Origin: Chromatium okenii
GTDB lineage: Bacteria > Pseudomonadota > Gammaproteobacteria > Chromatiales > Chromatiaceae
Assembly: GCF_002958735.1 (NCBI RefSeq)
Contig: NZ_PPGH01000018.1
Location: forward strand, 124,001-188,000
Reading direction: 5' to 3'
DNA length: 64,000 nucleotides
The position numbers and the translations under genes were made by a program. Below the pieces are notes generated by a model. That model saw only the letters and a program-made list of their open reading frames with translations. It did not search any database and had not been told where the DNA came from. Below are positions 39,066 through 48,379 of the stretch, piece after piece. Every line of letters starts with the position of its first letter. Position 1 is the first letter of the stretch.

Positions 39066-39734
39066 TTAAGCATTATTGCTGCCGCGCAGCGACAACATCT
39101 GCCAGCCTCGCGCTGTGGCAATGACGCGGAGTTGCGGATCAGGATCGACGGCAATCGGGCGCGTCACTCGCTCTAATAACGGTAAATCGTTGTGCGAATC
39201 GCTGTAAAACGTGCTGTCGTGCCAATCGCCGCCGTTCGCTGCCAGCCACTGCTCCAACCGCGTCACCTTGCCGTCACGAAATGCCGGAATACCTGCGACT
39301 TCGCCAGTATATTGTCCATTGATTTCAGCAGGTTCGGTGGCGATCAAATGCGCGATGCCAAAACGTTCAGCAATGGGCGCAGTCACAAACGCATTCGTTG
39401 CGGTGATGATAACTAACGTATCGCCCGCAGCCTGATGTGCAGCGATCAATGCCCGCGCTGCCGGCAGCATGATCGGTTCAATCTGCTCGGTCACAAATTG
39501 CTGGCGCAGCGTTTCAAGCAGCGAGCGCGAATGCTCGCGCAGTGGGCGCAGCGAAAAGCGCAAAAATGCAGTGATGTCGAGCGATCCTGCGTGATAATCG
39601 CGGTAAAATTGCGCGTTCTCGCGTTCATAAGTTGCACTGTCCACGATGCCTTGTTGCGCGAGAAAACAACCCCAAAGGTAGTCGGAATCACCCGCCAGCA
39701 GCGTGTTATCCAAATCAAATAATGTGAGAGCCAT
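39066..39734 (-). CDS. HAD-IB phosphatase (phosphoserine phosphatase-like)
   Basis: A 222-residue HAD-superfamily hydrolase: motif I LFDLDNTLLAGDSDYLWG, motif II VIITATNAFVTAPIA, the lysine of motif III in GKVTRLEQWL and motif IV FYSDSHNDLPLLERV. Its neighbours on the other strand are rppH and ptsP. In Pseudomonas a HAD protein of this kind sits next to that pair, which supports orthology. Related proteins are annotated as histidinol-phosphate or phosphoserine phosphatases without firm evidence. The ATG at 39734 (MALTLFDLDN) is chosen as the family start. Confidence 0.88.
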   Translation of the reverse strand: MALTLFDLDNTLLAGDSDYLWGCFLAQQGIVDSATYERENAQFYRDYHAGSLDITAFLRFSLRPLREHSRSLLETLRQQFVTEQIEPIMLPAARALIAAHQAAGDTLVIITATNAFVTAPIAERFGIAHLIATEPAEINGQYTGEVAGIPAFRDGKVTRLEQWLAANGGDWHDSTFYSDSHNDLPLLERVTRPIAVDPDPQLRVIATARGWQMLSLRGSNNA

Positions 39735-39916
39735 GATCGCAAAATGCTCCTGCGTTAAAGCGAATAAACAACGCATTGTTTGCGGCAGCAGATTAACAAT
39801 GCGCTAATCGTCTGGACAAACTGTTGATTAGCAATCGCTTACACAGGCGGTCGCTTGCCCGCAATCAGCGGGATATGGAAGAATGACTCCAGACCTGATA
39901 ACAGGATAACGCTTCC

Positions 39917-40456
39917 TTGATTGATCACGACGGCTTTAGACCCAACGTCGGCATCATCCTGACTAATCGGGATCGTCGCCTATTCTGGGGACGCCGCGTT
40001 GGACAGAATGCGTGGCAATTCCCCCAAGGTGGAATTAACGACAATGAAACGCCGGAACAGGCGATGTACCGTGAACTGGAGGAAGAAGTTGGATTGCAAT
40101 CGCTGCAAGTTACTATTCTCGGCTGTACGCGAGGCTGGCTGCGTTATCACCTACCAAAACGCTATATCCGTCGTCATTGCGGACCAACTTGCATCGGTCA
40201 GAAACAAGTGTGGTTTATGCTGCGGGTGGATTGTGGTGAAGATGCGTTTTGTTTAGATAGCACTGATAGACCGGAATTCGACGCTTGGCGCTGGGTACGT
40301 TATTGGCAACCATTGCATGAAGTAGTCTATTTCAAGCGCCATGTTTATCAACAAGCATTAGAAGAATTGGCGCCAATTTTATATCCCGATGGCATTCCGC
40401 GTCGTGATGATTATTTCAGTGGCGTTGCCGACTTTTTAAGACACCGCCATCCTTAA
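39917..40456 (+). CDS. rppH: RNA pyrophosphohydrolase RppH
   Basis: A 179-residue Nudix hydrolase that removes pyrophosphate from the 5' end of transcripts and so starts RNase E-dependent decay. It begins [17 protein letters not shown], very close to the family consensus, which fixes the unusual TTG start at 39917. The Nudix box is [23 protein letters not shown] spread over about residues 35-60, and [13 protein letters not shown] is the typical later motif. The gene is followed by ptsP, the same order as in E. coli. Length is normal for the family. Confidence 0.95.
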   Translation: MIDHDGFRPNVGIILTNRDRRLFWGRRVGQNAWQFPQGGINDNETPEQAMYRELEEEVGLQSLQVTILGCTRGWLRYHLPKRYIRRHCGPTCIGQKQVWFMLRVDCGEDAFCLDSTDRPEFDAWRWVRYWQPLHEVVYFKRHVYQQALEELAPILYPDGIPRRDDYFSGVADFLRHRHP

Positions 40457-40491
40457 ATAATTCTGCATTGATTTCTTTAACCCATCTAGGA

Positions 40492-40597
40492 GTGACGCAG
40501 TTAAAAAAAGTTGTCGATTTTCAGTTGTCAGTAAAAAATAGCGTTGTTACTAAACACAGACAACTAAATCAACAGCTTGTATTCGTAACTGCGTAAC
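40492..40597. repeat. MITE-like element with GTGACGCAGTTA ends
   Basis: GTGACGCAGTTA (40492-40503) and TAACTGCGTAAC (40586-40597) are imperfect inverted ends. Inside are an AGTTGTC / GACAACT pair and a CAGTTGTCAGTAAAAAAT segment shared with other intergenic sites. It fills the gap between rppH and ptsP. Similar elements are at 57811-57873 and 61106-61163. Confidence 0.6.
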
Positions 40598-40631
40598 TCT
40601 TACTACCGCTTGATTCAATTGAGGTACTCGC

Positions 40632-42926
40632 TTGTCTGATCGTTCCTCTGCGCTTCGCGTCAGTATGCTGGAATCACTCCGGCGCATTGTTCAAGAAGTC
40701 AATAATGCACAAGACCTTGAGCAAGCACTCACCATCATTGTGCGCCGCGTCAAACAGGCAGTTGGCGCGGATGTCTGCTCGGTCTATCTCAATGATCTCG
40801 ATAATCGCCGCCACGTGCTCCACGCTTCCGAGGGACTGCGCGGCAACGTGGTTGGGCGACTGCGGCTGGAGCTGGGTCGCGGGCTGATTGGTTTGGTGAG
40901 TGAACGCGCCGAGCCGATCAATCTCGATGATGCAGCGACCCATCCGCGCTATGAAAACATCACCGATACCAATGAAGAGCGTTATCACGGTTTTCTCGGT
41001 GCACCAATTATTCAAAACCGCAAAGTGCTGGGCGTGTTGGTGTTGCGCCAGCGCCAGCGCCGACATTTCGAGGAGGATGAAGTCACTTTTGTCATGACAC
41101 TGGCATCGCAATTGGCTGGCGCAATTACTTTCGCCCGCACCAGTGGCGAGCTGGCGCGGTTGCAAGAAGACGGCATTCCGCAGCGGTTTTTGCCGGGTTT
41201 ACCCGCTTCACCCGGTATTGGTATCGGTCAAGCAGTGGTGGTGTATCCGCCCGCTGATTTGGACGCAGTCCCAGATCGGCGTATTGACAATTCCGAAGCG
41301 GAAGAACTGGATTTTCAGCGAGCAGTCAACGCAGTGCTCGCCGATTTGGATCGGTTTTCCATTCGCACCCAGAAACTATTAAGCAGCGAGGACATGGCGC
41401 TGTTTGATGCGTGGCGCATGATGTTGGAAAGCGACACGCTGATTGACGGCACGGTGTCGCGCATTCGAGCGGGTAACTGGGCTCCGGGTGCGCTGCGCGA
41501 AACCATTTCAGAACACATCAAGGTGTTCGACAGCATGGAAGATGCGTATTTACGCGAACGCGCATCCGACGTGCGCGATCTGGGGCGCTGCGTGTTGATG
41601 CACCTGCAAAATCTCACTGCCGCGCCGATTCAGTACGCAGCGCAAACCATTTTGGTGGGTGAAGAAATTAGCGCGATGCAGATTGCCGATGTCCCGCGTG
41701 AAAAGCTGTTCGGCATTGTTTCTACGACGGGATCGGGATCGTCACACGTCGGCATTTTGGCTCGTGGCATGGGCGTTCCGGCAGCGATGGGCGTGGCCGA
41801 TTTACCGGTGAGCCGCGCTGAAGGGCGCGAAATGGTGGTTGATGGCTATCGCGGGCGGGTTTATGTCTCGCCGGGTCCGGCAGTGCGGTTGGAATATCAA
41901 CGCCTTGCCGAAGATGATGCCGTACTCACCAACGAATTGCAGACGCTCTGTCATCTGCCTGCCGAAACCACCGATGGTTACTTGCTGCCGCTATTTCTCA
42001 ACACCGGCTTGGTGTCGGAAAATCGCCCGCTGGGTATTGAAGAATCTGCGGGCGTTGGTCTTTATCGCACCGAATTACCATTCATTGTGCGCGACTGTTT
42101 TCCGAGTGAGGCAGCGCAGATGTCGAATTATCGGCACGTATTGGAGCTATTTGCCCCGCGTCCGGTGACGATTCGTACTCTCGACATTGGCGGCGATAAA
42201 CCACTGCCGTATTTCCCCATGCACGAAGCCAATCCCTTTCTCGGCTGGCGCGGCATTCGGATTACGCTCGATCATCCTGAGATTTTCCTAACGCAGGTAC
42301 GCGCAATTTTGCGGGCAGCGATTGGATTAAATAATCTGCAAATTCTCATTCCAATGATTAGCAATGTTGGTGAAGTAGACGATGCACTGCTGTTAATTCA
42401 TCGCGCACACGATGAATTATTGGAAGAAGGTTATCAGGTGAAAATGCCGCCAGTGGGCGTGATGATTGAAGTGCCAGCAGCGGTGTATCAAGCAGAGGCG
42501 CTGGCGCGGCGCGTCGATTTTCTATCCGTCGGCACGAATGATCTCACGCAATATCTGCTGGCGGTCGATCGCAATAATCCGCATGTCGCTAAATTATATG
42601 ATGAATTTCACCCAGCGATTTTGCGGGCGCTGCTGCAAATCATCACTGGCGCTCGCGTGCACGGGCGCGAAGTGAGCGTCTGCGGCGAAATGGCTGGCGA
42701 TCCACTGGCAACCTTTCTGCTGCTCGGAATGGGCGTGCACAGCCTGAGCATGGGCGCGGGAAGTCTGCTGCGGGTCAAGCGCGTGATTCGCAGTATCAGT
42801 CGCGCTCGCGCTCGTGAAGTGTTGAAAGTGGCGCTGCAATGTGAAGATTCGGGTTCGGTGCGCCGATTGCTGCTGGATGCGCTGGACAGCGTTGGGCTGG
42901 GTGCGTTGGTGCGTCCGGGGAAATAG
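40632..42926 (+). CDS. ptsP: PtsP: nitrogen-type PTS enzyme I with GAF domain
   Basis: A 764-residue protein. An N-terminal GAF sensor domain (about residues 15-165) is followed by the enzyme I core. The phosphoryl-accepting His lies in GSGSSHVGILARGMGVPAA, and the C-terminal PEP-binding TIM barrel contains RTLDIGGDKPLPYFPM, LSVGTNDLTQYLLAVDRN and SVCGEMAGDP. It takes phosphate from phosphoenolpyruvate and passes it to NPr, linking carbon and nitrogen status to regulation of potassium transport, polymers and virulence traits. The start is TTG at 40632, with GAGGTA seven bases upstream; an internal ATG at 40665 (MLESLRRIVQEVN) is the alternative. Downstream of rppH, as in related genomes. Confidence 0.94.
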   Translation: MSDRSSALRVSMLESLRRIVQEVNNAQDLEQALTIIVRRVKQAVGADVCSVYLNDLDNRRHVLHASEGLRGNVVGRLRLELGRGLIGLVSERAEPINLDDAATHPRYENITDTNEERYHGFLGAPIIQNRKVLGVLVLRQRQRRHFEEDEVTFVMTLASQLAGAITFARTSGELARLQEDGIPQRFLPGLPASPGIGIGQAVVVYPPADLDAVPDRRIDNSEAEELDFQRAVNAVLADLDRFSIRTQKLLSSEDMALFDAWRMMLESDTLIDGTVSRIRAGNWAPGALRETISEHIKVFDSMEDAYLRERASDVRDLGRCVLMHLQNLTAAPIQYAAQTILVGEEISAMQIADVPREKLFGIVSTTGSGSSHVGILARGMGVPAAMGVADLPVSRAEGREMVVDGYRGRVYVSPGPAVRLEYQRLAEDDAVLTNELQTLCHLPAETTDGYLLPLFLNTGLVSENRPLGIEESAGVGLYRTELPFIVRDCFPSEAAQMSNYRHVLELFAPRPVTIRTLDIGGDKPLPYFPMHEANPFLGWRGIRITLDHPEIFLTQVRAILRAAIGLNNLQILIPMISNVGEVDDALLLIHRAHDELLEEGYQVKMPPVGVMIEVPAAVYQAEALARRVDFLSVGTNDLTQYLLAVDRNNPHVAKLYDEFHPAILRALLQIITGARVHGREVSVCGEMAGDPLATFLLLGMGVHSLSMGAGSLLRVKRVIRSISRARAREVLKVALQCEDSGSVRRLLLDALDSVGLGALVRPGK

Positions 42927-42970
42927 CAATTTCTGAGCAGAAGTTGTCAGTAATCATACGGTTCATGACA

Positions 42971-43064
42971 CATTACAACAAGGATTGAAACCCGGCGGCG
43001 TTTAGGAGCAACATCAACAAGCTGGTGGTTGCAACGCTAAATCCATTACAACAAGGATTGAAAC
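42971..43064 (+). CRISPR. CRISPR remnant: two repeats and one spacer, no cas genes
   Basis: A 37-base unit at 43028-43064 starts GTTGCAACGCTAAATCC and ends ACAACAAGGATTGAAAC. The last 21 bases recur exactly at 42971-42991. The two are separated by a 36-base unique stretch (42992-43027). The repeat length, GTTGCAAC start and ATTGAAAC end are typical of type I or III arrays, with transcription on the plus strand. The first repeat lacks its 5' half, and no third repeat follows. No cas gene is present in the window. It reads as a decayed or orphan mini-array. Confidence 0.7.
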
Positions 43065-43200
43065 TGCGTAGCGTCACGTCAAAAATTGGTCATCAGGAAT
43101 TTAGATGGTCATCAGGGGTCTTTAGAATAGTGTCAATCCGATTGTGTTCGGTTAACCGCGCTTACACACAGTGCGCCAAATATTTCGTGGTTGGAATTCT

Positions 43201-45327
43201 ATGCCAAAAAATCCCCAGGACGGGCGAACCTTTAGCCTGCGCCTAAAACTGCTGCTGGCCACCGGGATCATCCTGATCCTCACGGCGGGCACCATCATCG
43301 CGGTGGCCACGCTGATCTTCCGCGACACGATCCAGACCGCCACCGACTCCATGACCGCCAACCTCTCGCAACAAGCCGTCGGGATCATGACCGAGACGGC
43401 GCTCGGCACCAGCCAGGAGGTTCGTCGGCTCTTGGCCGTGACCCTCGCGAGCGCCTCGGTCATGCAGCAGCAGATCGCGCGCTCGGCGCTCGGCGCGGGC
43501 GAGATGCCCCCCTACGACCGGGAGCAACTGAAACGCCTGGTGCTCAATACCCTGGAGAGCAATCCCTTCGTCAGTGCCACCTATGCGCAGTTCGAGCCGA
43601 ACGGCTATGACGGCAAAGACAGCGAATATGCCGGGAATCTGTCCCACAGCTCGCAGAGCGGCACCATCGAGATCTATTTCACGCGCGAGGGCGAGCGGTT
43701 CGTCTTTCACGAAAACCCGGACGCGAGCTGGAAATATGACGAAACGCGCAACGCCTACGGTCAACGCGAGTCCGAGTGGTATCTCTGCCCGAAGGAGCGC
43801 CAGCAGACCTGCATCGTCAATCCCTACCTTTTCGAGATCAGCCCGGGCCACAAAGAATTGATGACGAGCATGACCCTGCCGCTCGTCGTCTCCGGTCAGT
43901 TCATCGGTGTGATCGGCATGGACATCAATCTCTCGGCCCTCCAGACCGCCGCCGAGGCGATCGCCAAGCGGCTGTTTGGCGACAAGGGCGATCTGATCCT
44001 GGTCAGTCAGGATGGGCTGATCGCCGCCTCGACGCGCTTCCCTGAGCGGCTCGGCCAGCGTCTGAGCGAGGTCGCGCCGGAACTGGCGACCGCCGTTGCG
44101 GTTCCCGGTCAGGGCAAAAGCGGCGACCGCTGGCTCCACAGCCTGGCGATCCCCATCGCCAACGCCTCCTGGACGCTGTCCATTTCGGTGCCGGAGGCCG
44201 ACATCCTCGCCGCCGCCAACGCGCTGCGGGGGGAACTCCAAGCTAACTTGCGCACGTCGCTCCTGAAACTGGCTGGCGGGGCCGCGTTCATGACCGTGCT
44301 CGGGCTCCTGGTCATGGTGATCCTGATGCGCACCATCACCCACCCGCTGGCGCAGCTTGCCCAGGGGATGCGGGCGCTGGCCTCGGCGGAAGGCGACCTG
44401 ACCGCCAAGGTCATGGTGCGTCATCACGTCGAACTGATCGAACTGAGCAAAAACATCAATCGCTTCGTCGACAAGCTGCGCCAGATGATCCTGGTCATGA
44501 AGGAGCAGAGCCGAACCCTGTCCGGTCATTCCGCCGATTTGGGCGACTATGCCTGCCAGGTCGGACAGGCCACGGCGACTCAGAATACGCAGATCGACAG
44601 CGTCGCGACCGCTATGACCCAGATGTCGAGCACCGCCAGCGAAGTGGCGAATCTTGCGCATCAGACGGCACAGACCTCGCAGGCGGCGGCAGAACATATT
44701 GATCTGACCCAGCAAGCGCTTAACGGTACGAAAGACAAGGTGGGACTGCTCTCACGCTCGGTTGAAGATGCGTCCAACCAAATGCGGCAAGTTGCCGAGC
44801 GCAGTCAGGCAATTGACGGCATTTTGGTAACAATCCGCGAAATCGCTGGGCGCACCAATTTGCTGGCGCTCAATGCCGCAATCGAGGCAGCACGAGCCGG
44901 TGAACAGGGGCGGGGATTTGCCGTTGTTGCTGAGGAAGTCCGCCATCTGGCCATGCGTACTCAGGCCTCGACTAAGGATGTAGATGACCTGATTAAAGGG
45001 CTGCAAAATGATGTGAAACGTGCCGATCAGCTCCTCCACGACAGCCGTAGCGAGATGGAGCAGACCCTGACCTTTACGCATCGCAGTTCCGAATTGCTTG
45101 ATCGTGCCGTTCTGGATGTCCGGCAAATTGACAGTCATGCGCTACAGGTGGCTACCGCTGCTGAAGAGCAAAGCCAAGTCAGTGAAGAGATCAATCGCAG
45201 CATTACCGCAATTGGCGATGCTGCGCAGGATTTGGCGCATCTGGCAAAGGTCTCTGAAGCAGCAACGCAGGCGACCCATGGCGTCATTCGGACGCTCGAC
45301 GATCAGCTCAATCTGCTCAAGGCATAA
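43201..45327 (+). CDS. Methyl-accepting chemotaxis protein with dCache sensor, mosaic base composition
   Basis: About 708 residues. Membrane segment 1 is near residues 15-40 ([20 protein letters not shown]) and a periplasmic dCache-type sensor runs to about 360. Membrane segment 2 ([14 protein letters not shown]) is followed by HAMP and a signalling domain with the conserved hairpin [23 protein letters not shown]. It should bind a small ligand and control CheA. There is no C-terminal CheR-binding pentapeptide. The first 1540 bases (to about 44740) are much more GC-rich, with G or C at most third codon positions. The signalling end has the composition of the rest of the window. A GTG at 43171 is an alternative start. 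Confidence 0.9.
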   Translation: MPKNPQDGRTFSLRLKLLLATGIILILTAGTIIAVATLIFRDTIQTATDSMTANLSQQAVGIMTETALGTSQEVRRLLAVTLASASVMQQQIARSALGAGEMPPYDREQLKRLVLNTLESNPFVSATYAQFEPNGYDGKDSEYAGNLSHSSQSGTIEIYFTREGERFVFHENPDASWKYDETRNAYGQRESEWYLCPKERQQTCIVNPYLFEISPGHKELMTSMTLPLVVSGQFIGVIGMDINLSALQTAAEAIAKRLFGDKGDLILVSQDGLIAASTRFPERLGQRLSEVAPELATAVAVPGQGKSGDRWLHSLAIPIANASWTLSISVPEADILAAANALRGELQANLRTSLLKLAGGAAFMTVLGLLVMVILMRTITHPLAQLAQGMRALASAEGDLTAKVMVRHHVELIELSKNINRFVDKLRQMILVMKEQSRTLSGHSADLGDYACQVGQATATQNTQIDSVATAMTQMSSTASEVANLAHQTAQTSQAAAEHIDLTQQALNGTKDKVGLLSRSVEDASNQMRQVAERSQAIDGILVTIREIAGRTNLLALNAAIEAARAGEQGRGFAVVAEEVRHLAMRTQASTKDVDDLIKGLQNDVKRADQLLHDSRSEMEQTLTFTHRSSELLDRAVLDVRQIDSHALQVATAAEEQSQVSEEINRSITAIGDAAQDLAHLAKVSEAATQATHGVIRTLDDQLNLLKA

Positions 45328-45416
45328 GCGCAATCTAGCCGACTGATTGCGCTCGTGCGAGTGTCATTGCCGTTAGATACGCCCGGCTAATGCCAATGGT
45401 GGCAGTGATACCGATT

Positions 45417-46235
45417 GGTAGTGATCCTATTTATAGGGTAGATTTGCGAACTCTACCTATTTTCTGGTTGATAGCGTTGCATTATAGTGATGTATGAAAT
45501 ACCAAATTGCTCCGATATGGTTGGTAAGTTTTTTAGAAAATGATAGGGTTTTTCTCACTAATCGAGAGATGCGCTGCCGAAACGTACAGTTCAATCGCTC
45601 AATATGATTTGTTCGTCCGCTTTCTTTGCCAACAGCACGATGGCGTTTTGATGGAAATATCATTCCATAAGCTGCCCAAAAATCGGTATAACTTACTGCG
45701 CATTGGCGATAAATAGGAGGCAAAGAATTCCATAATCCACGTGCAGATTTTTCACTTCTATCTCCAATGTACGCGCCAACAATTTCACGTGTGCGAGTAT
45801 CGATCGCCAACCAAAGCCATTGTTTATTCTTGAGTTTATGTACAAATGACCACATTTCATCACACTCAATCGTGAGTCGTCCCCTGCGTTTTTTACTCAC
45901 TTCAACGTGACGTGGAATTGATTCGTATTTTTCATTGACATAGCGTTGCAACCAAGATTTTGAGACGCCAACGATTCGAGTAATAGCGGCTAAAGAAACC
46001 CGCTCTAAAAGTAAGCGATCAATCAAAGATTTCTTTTCATCAGAGATCTCGCCCTTAGCAGGGTTTAATACAAATTGCCGTCCACAGTCTTTACATCGGT
46101 ACATTTGCTTATTGGTAGCATTAAAACCGTTTTTGACGAGAGATTGAGAGTGGCATTTAGGACAGTGCATAAAAATAACTCCAACTGAAGTACATAGCGG
46201 TATTTTAATTTTATCCTATAAATATGATCACTACC
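45417..46235 (-). mobile_element. IS1-family insertion sequence, single-ORF type
   Basis: About 819 bases bounded by imperfect inverted repeats. The left end is GGTAGTGATCCTATTTATAGG; the right end read on the other strand is GGTAGTGATCATATTTATAGG. One transposase gene fills it. IS1 elements usually leave 8-9-base target duplications, but none is obvious, so the copy may be old or flanked by a rearrangement. It lies between the chemoreceptor and the HNH gene. Confidence 0.85.
45457..46170 (-). CDS. IS1-family transposase (single reading frame)
   Basis: A 237-residue DDE transposase. The N-terminal zinc finger (CPKCHSQSLVKNGF and YRCKDCGRQF) and a helix-turn-helix (SLAAITRIVGVSKSWLQRY) precede the catalytic core. 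The acidic residues lie in IECDEMWSF, SYTDFWAAYG and NHIERLNCTFRQR. Classical IS1 makes its transposase by -1 frameshifting between insA and insB. Here both parts are in one uninterrupted frame, as in a known subgroup. The gene is intact, so the element could still be active. Confidence 0.92.
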   Translation of the reverse strand: MHCPKCHSQSLVKNGFNATNKQMYRCKDCGRQFVLNPAKGEISDEKKSLIDRLLLERVSLAAITRIVGVSKSWLQRYVNEKYESIPRHVEVSKKRRGRLTIECDEMWSFVHKLKNKQWLWLAIDTRTREIVGAYIGDRSEKSARGLWNSLPPIYRQCAVSYTDFWAAYGMIFPSKRHRAVGKESGRTNHIERLNCTFRQRISRLVRKTLSFSKKLTNHIGAIWYFIHHYNATLSTRK

Positions 46236-46333
46236 TAAACTATAAAGGTTATCAACAGAGTAACAAAACTGAAATTTTTTCTAATTTTTCAATTGCAGAT
46301 TTTTTTGTAACTTACAGCTCTTTTTTTTCTAAT

Positions 46334-46906
46334 ATGCCGAAAAGAAAAGCAGGCGAAGATGATGGCGATTACACGACGGATTGGCTCGTTATTTCAAAGC
46401 AATATCGGGCTAAACAAGGATTTAAATGCGAGTTTTGTAGTGTCGATCTTTCTAATCACACAAGATTGCTTCATACACACCATAAAAATGGTGTAAAAAC
46501 TGATAATCATTATTCTAATTTACAAGCACTTTGTATTGATTGCCATAAAAAACAACCTAGTCATGGGAAGATGTTTGTACGCCATGAAGATATGCAGTTG
46601 ATTACGCGATTGCGTCAAGAACAGAAAAAAGATAACCAAGGTCTAGGTTGGGATAATATTTTTAATATGGCAGATACCGGTGTTCACGGTGTTCTACACT
46701 TGTGTCGCTCAAAAAAGAGACCTCCACCTATAGTGGGTTACGCGATTCAAGATGCAAATGGTATTGTTGTTGCGCAACTCGAACTTGCTTGGCCATCGAC
46801 AAAATTTGGTGTCGCGATTTCTGTTAATGATCTTGAAATTGCACGCAGCAATGGCTGGAAAGCGTTTTCGATGATGGAAGCATTGGAGGCGCTAGATCGC
46901 CGTTAA
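46334..46906 (+). CDS. HNH endonuclease-domain protein
   Basis: A 190-residue protein. An HNH nuclease core spans about residues 34-80: FKCEFCSVDLS, HTHHKNGVKTDN and NLQALCIDCHKKQPSH give the two zinc-binding CxxC pairs, the catalytic HH and the conserved Asn. The C-terminal half (VVAQLELAWPSTKFGVAI, then ARSNGWKAF) resembles short segments seen at the ends of some helicases and defence proteins, an inference from memory. It follows the IS1 element and precedes the division genes. Local DNA is AT-rich, which may indicate acquisition. It could be a solitary nuclease of mobile origin or a defence component; no methylase is adjacent. Confidence 0.75.
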   Translation: MPKRKAGEDDGDYTTDWLVISKQYRAKQGFKCEFCSVDLSNHTRLLHTHHKNGVKTDNHYSNLQALCIDCHKKQPSHGKMFVRHEDMQLITRLRQEQKKDNQGLGWDNIFNMADTGVHGVLHLCRSKKRPPPIVGYAIQDANGIVVAQLELAWPSTKFGVAISVNDLEIARSNGWKAFSMMEALEALDRR

Positions 46907-47190
46907 TGTTGCGGTAATACTACAACTCGCATTAAAAGAAATGTGAGATTAACCATCTTGATCGGAACAGTGCGAAATTCCAATAATCTGTTAGTGATAA
47001 CCGGCATACGAAAACTCTCGCTTCCGCCACCTCTTCTCATCTGTATTCTTTAATTGATTCCAATCCACACCACGACACGATTAAACCGCATCATCAATAC
47101 GGAATTTGTGGCGTGGAATCCATTCCGGCATGGTTCACATCACGCCAAACATCCGCTGCCCGCTACCCCGCGCTAAACTAGGACAAACCG

Positions 47191-48095
47191 ATGCACCTCC
47201 CTGTTTTATTAGAAGAAAGTGTGACCGCGTTGGTGCACAACCCCGCCGGTTGTTATGTTGACGGCACCTTTGGGCGCGGCGGTCACAGCCGCGCAATTTT
47301 GGCGCAATTAAATGCAGCGGGACGTGTGCTCGCATTTGACCGCGATCCTGCAGCCATCGCTGCTGCACAAACGCTCGCTGCAACCGATTCTCGTTTCACC
47401 GCAATTCACAGTCCATTCAGTGCGTTATCTACGCATTTGTCGCAACCAGTGGACGGCGTTTTGCTTGATCTGGGTGTGTCATCGCCGCAACTGGACACTG
47501 CCGAGCGCGGATTCAGTTTTAGCGCAGACGGTCCGCTCGATATGCGCATGGATTCGAGCAGCGGCGAATCTGCTGCACAATGGCTGGCGCGAGCAACGCA
47601 GACGCAAATCATTGAAGTATTGCGGGATTTTGGTGAAGAACGCTTTGCCAAACGCATCGCCAACGCCATTATTGCAGCGCGTTTAGAACGTCCGTTGTCA
47701 ACGACAGGACAATTGGCAGAATTGTCGCTCGCGCCGTGCCCACCCGCGAGCCGGGCAAACATCCAGCCACACGCACCTTTCAAGCACTGCGTATTCACAT
47801 CAATGATGAATTAAATGAATTGCAGCAATGTTTAGATCAGAGTATTGCGCAATTAACTGCGGGCGGACGTTTAGTGGTGATTAGTTTTCATTCGCTGGAA
47901 GATCGCATTGTGAAACAGTTTATTCGTCGTGAAGCATTAGGTCCGGTATTCCCGAAAGGCTTACCAATTCAATACGCTGTAACGCAAGGACGGTTACGCG
48001 CTATAGGTAAACCTATTCGCCCTGCGCCAGCTGAACTTGCCACCAATCCTCGCGCCCGCAGCGCCATCATGCGTATTGCGGAGCGGTTGCCATGA
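47191..48095 (+). CDS. rsmH: RsmH: 16S rRNA (cytosine-1402-N4)-methyltransferase, one frameshift
   Basis: About 301 residues after repair. It opens [15 protein letters not shown] and has the SAM-binding motif [15 protein letters not shown], then [14 protein letters not shown] and [16 protein letters not shown]. Past the shift come [20 protein letters not shown] and [15 protein letters not shown]. It methylates C1402 of 16S rRNA. One base is missing near 47725-47735: the first frame loses similarity after GQLAELS and the next frame resumes at [15 protein letters not shown]-to-TCGCT contraction would restore [15 protein letters not shown]. Because this gene is almost universal, the shift is most likely a sequence error. 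It starts the rsmH-ftsL-ftsI cluster and overlaps ftsL by four bases. mraZ is absent upstream. Confidence 0.92.
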
Positions 48096-48379
48096 TGCGC
48101 AGCGGCTTTTGGTTGGTTGGAGTGCTGACGCTTGCGGTGATCGTCTCGGCGGTGGCGATGGTGTACATCAAATATGAAACTCGCTTACATTTCGGGCGGT
48201 TACAGGATTTACGCGCCCAGCGCGATGCCATTGACATTGAATGGAACCGCCTGCGTTTAGAAGAAGCTGCGTTGTCCACGCACGTTCGCGTTGAACGCAA
48301 AGCGCGTTATGAACTCAACATGTTTGCACCTCGCTTTAGCGACGTGCTTTTCATCGAGGATGGCAGTCATGGCCGATAA
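48092..48379 (+). CDS. ftsL: Cell division protein FtsL
   Basis: A 95-residue bitopic membrane protein: short cytoplasmic tail, one membrane helix ([21 protein letters not shown]) and a periplasmic leucine-zipper-like helix ([23 protein letters not shown]). It forms a complex with FtsB and FtsQ that activates FtsWI at the septum. Identification rests on topology, size and position between rsmH and ftsI, because the family is weakly conserved. Its start overlaps rsmH (ATGA) and its stop lies inside the ftsI start region. Confidence 0.92.
   Translation: MMRSGFWLVGVLTLAVIVSAVAMVYIKYETRLHFGRLQDLRAQRDAIDIEWNRLRLEEAALSTHVRVERKARYELNMFAPRFSDVLFIEDGSHGR

Noticed and set aside
43243..44715. A 490-codon open frame on the minus strand opposite the chemoreceptor gene
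   Set aside because: It is a by-product of very high G/C at third codon positions of the plus-strand gene. Its translation is low-complexity Arg/Gly/Asp-rich and has no family features, while the plus strand encodes a clear chemoreceptor.
45409..46243. Target-site duplication of the IS1 element
   Set aside because: The bases flanking the inverted repeats do not match over 8-9 positions.
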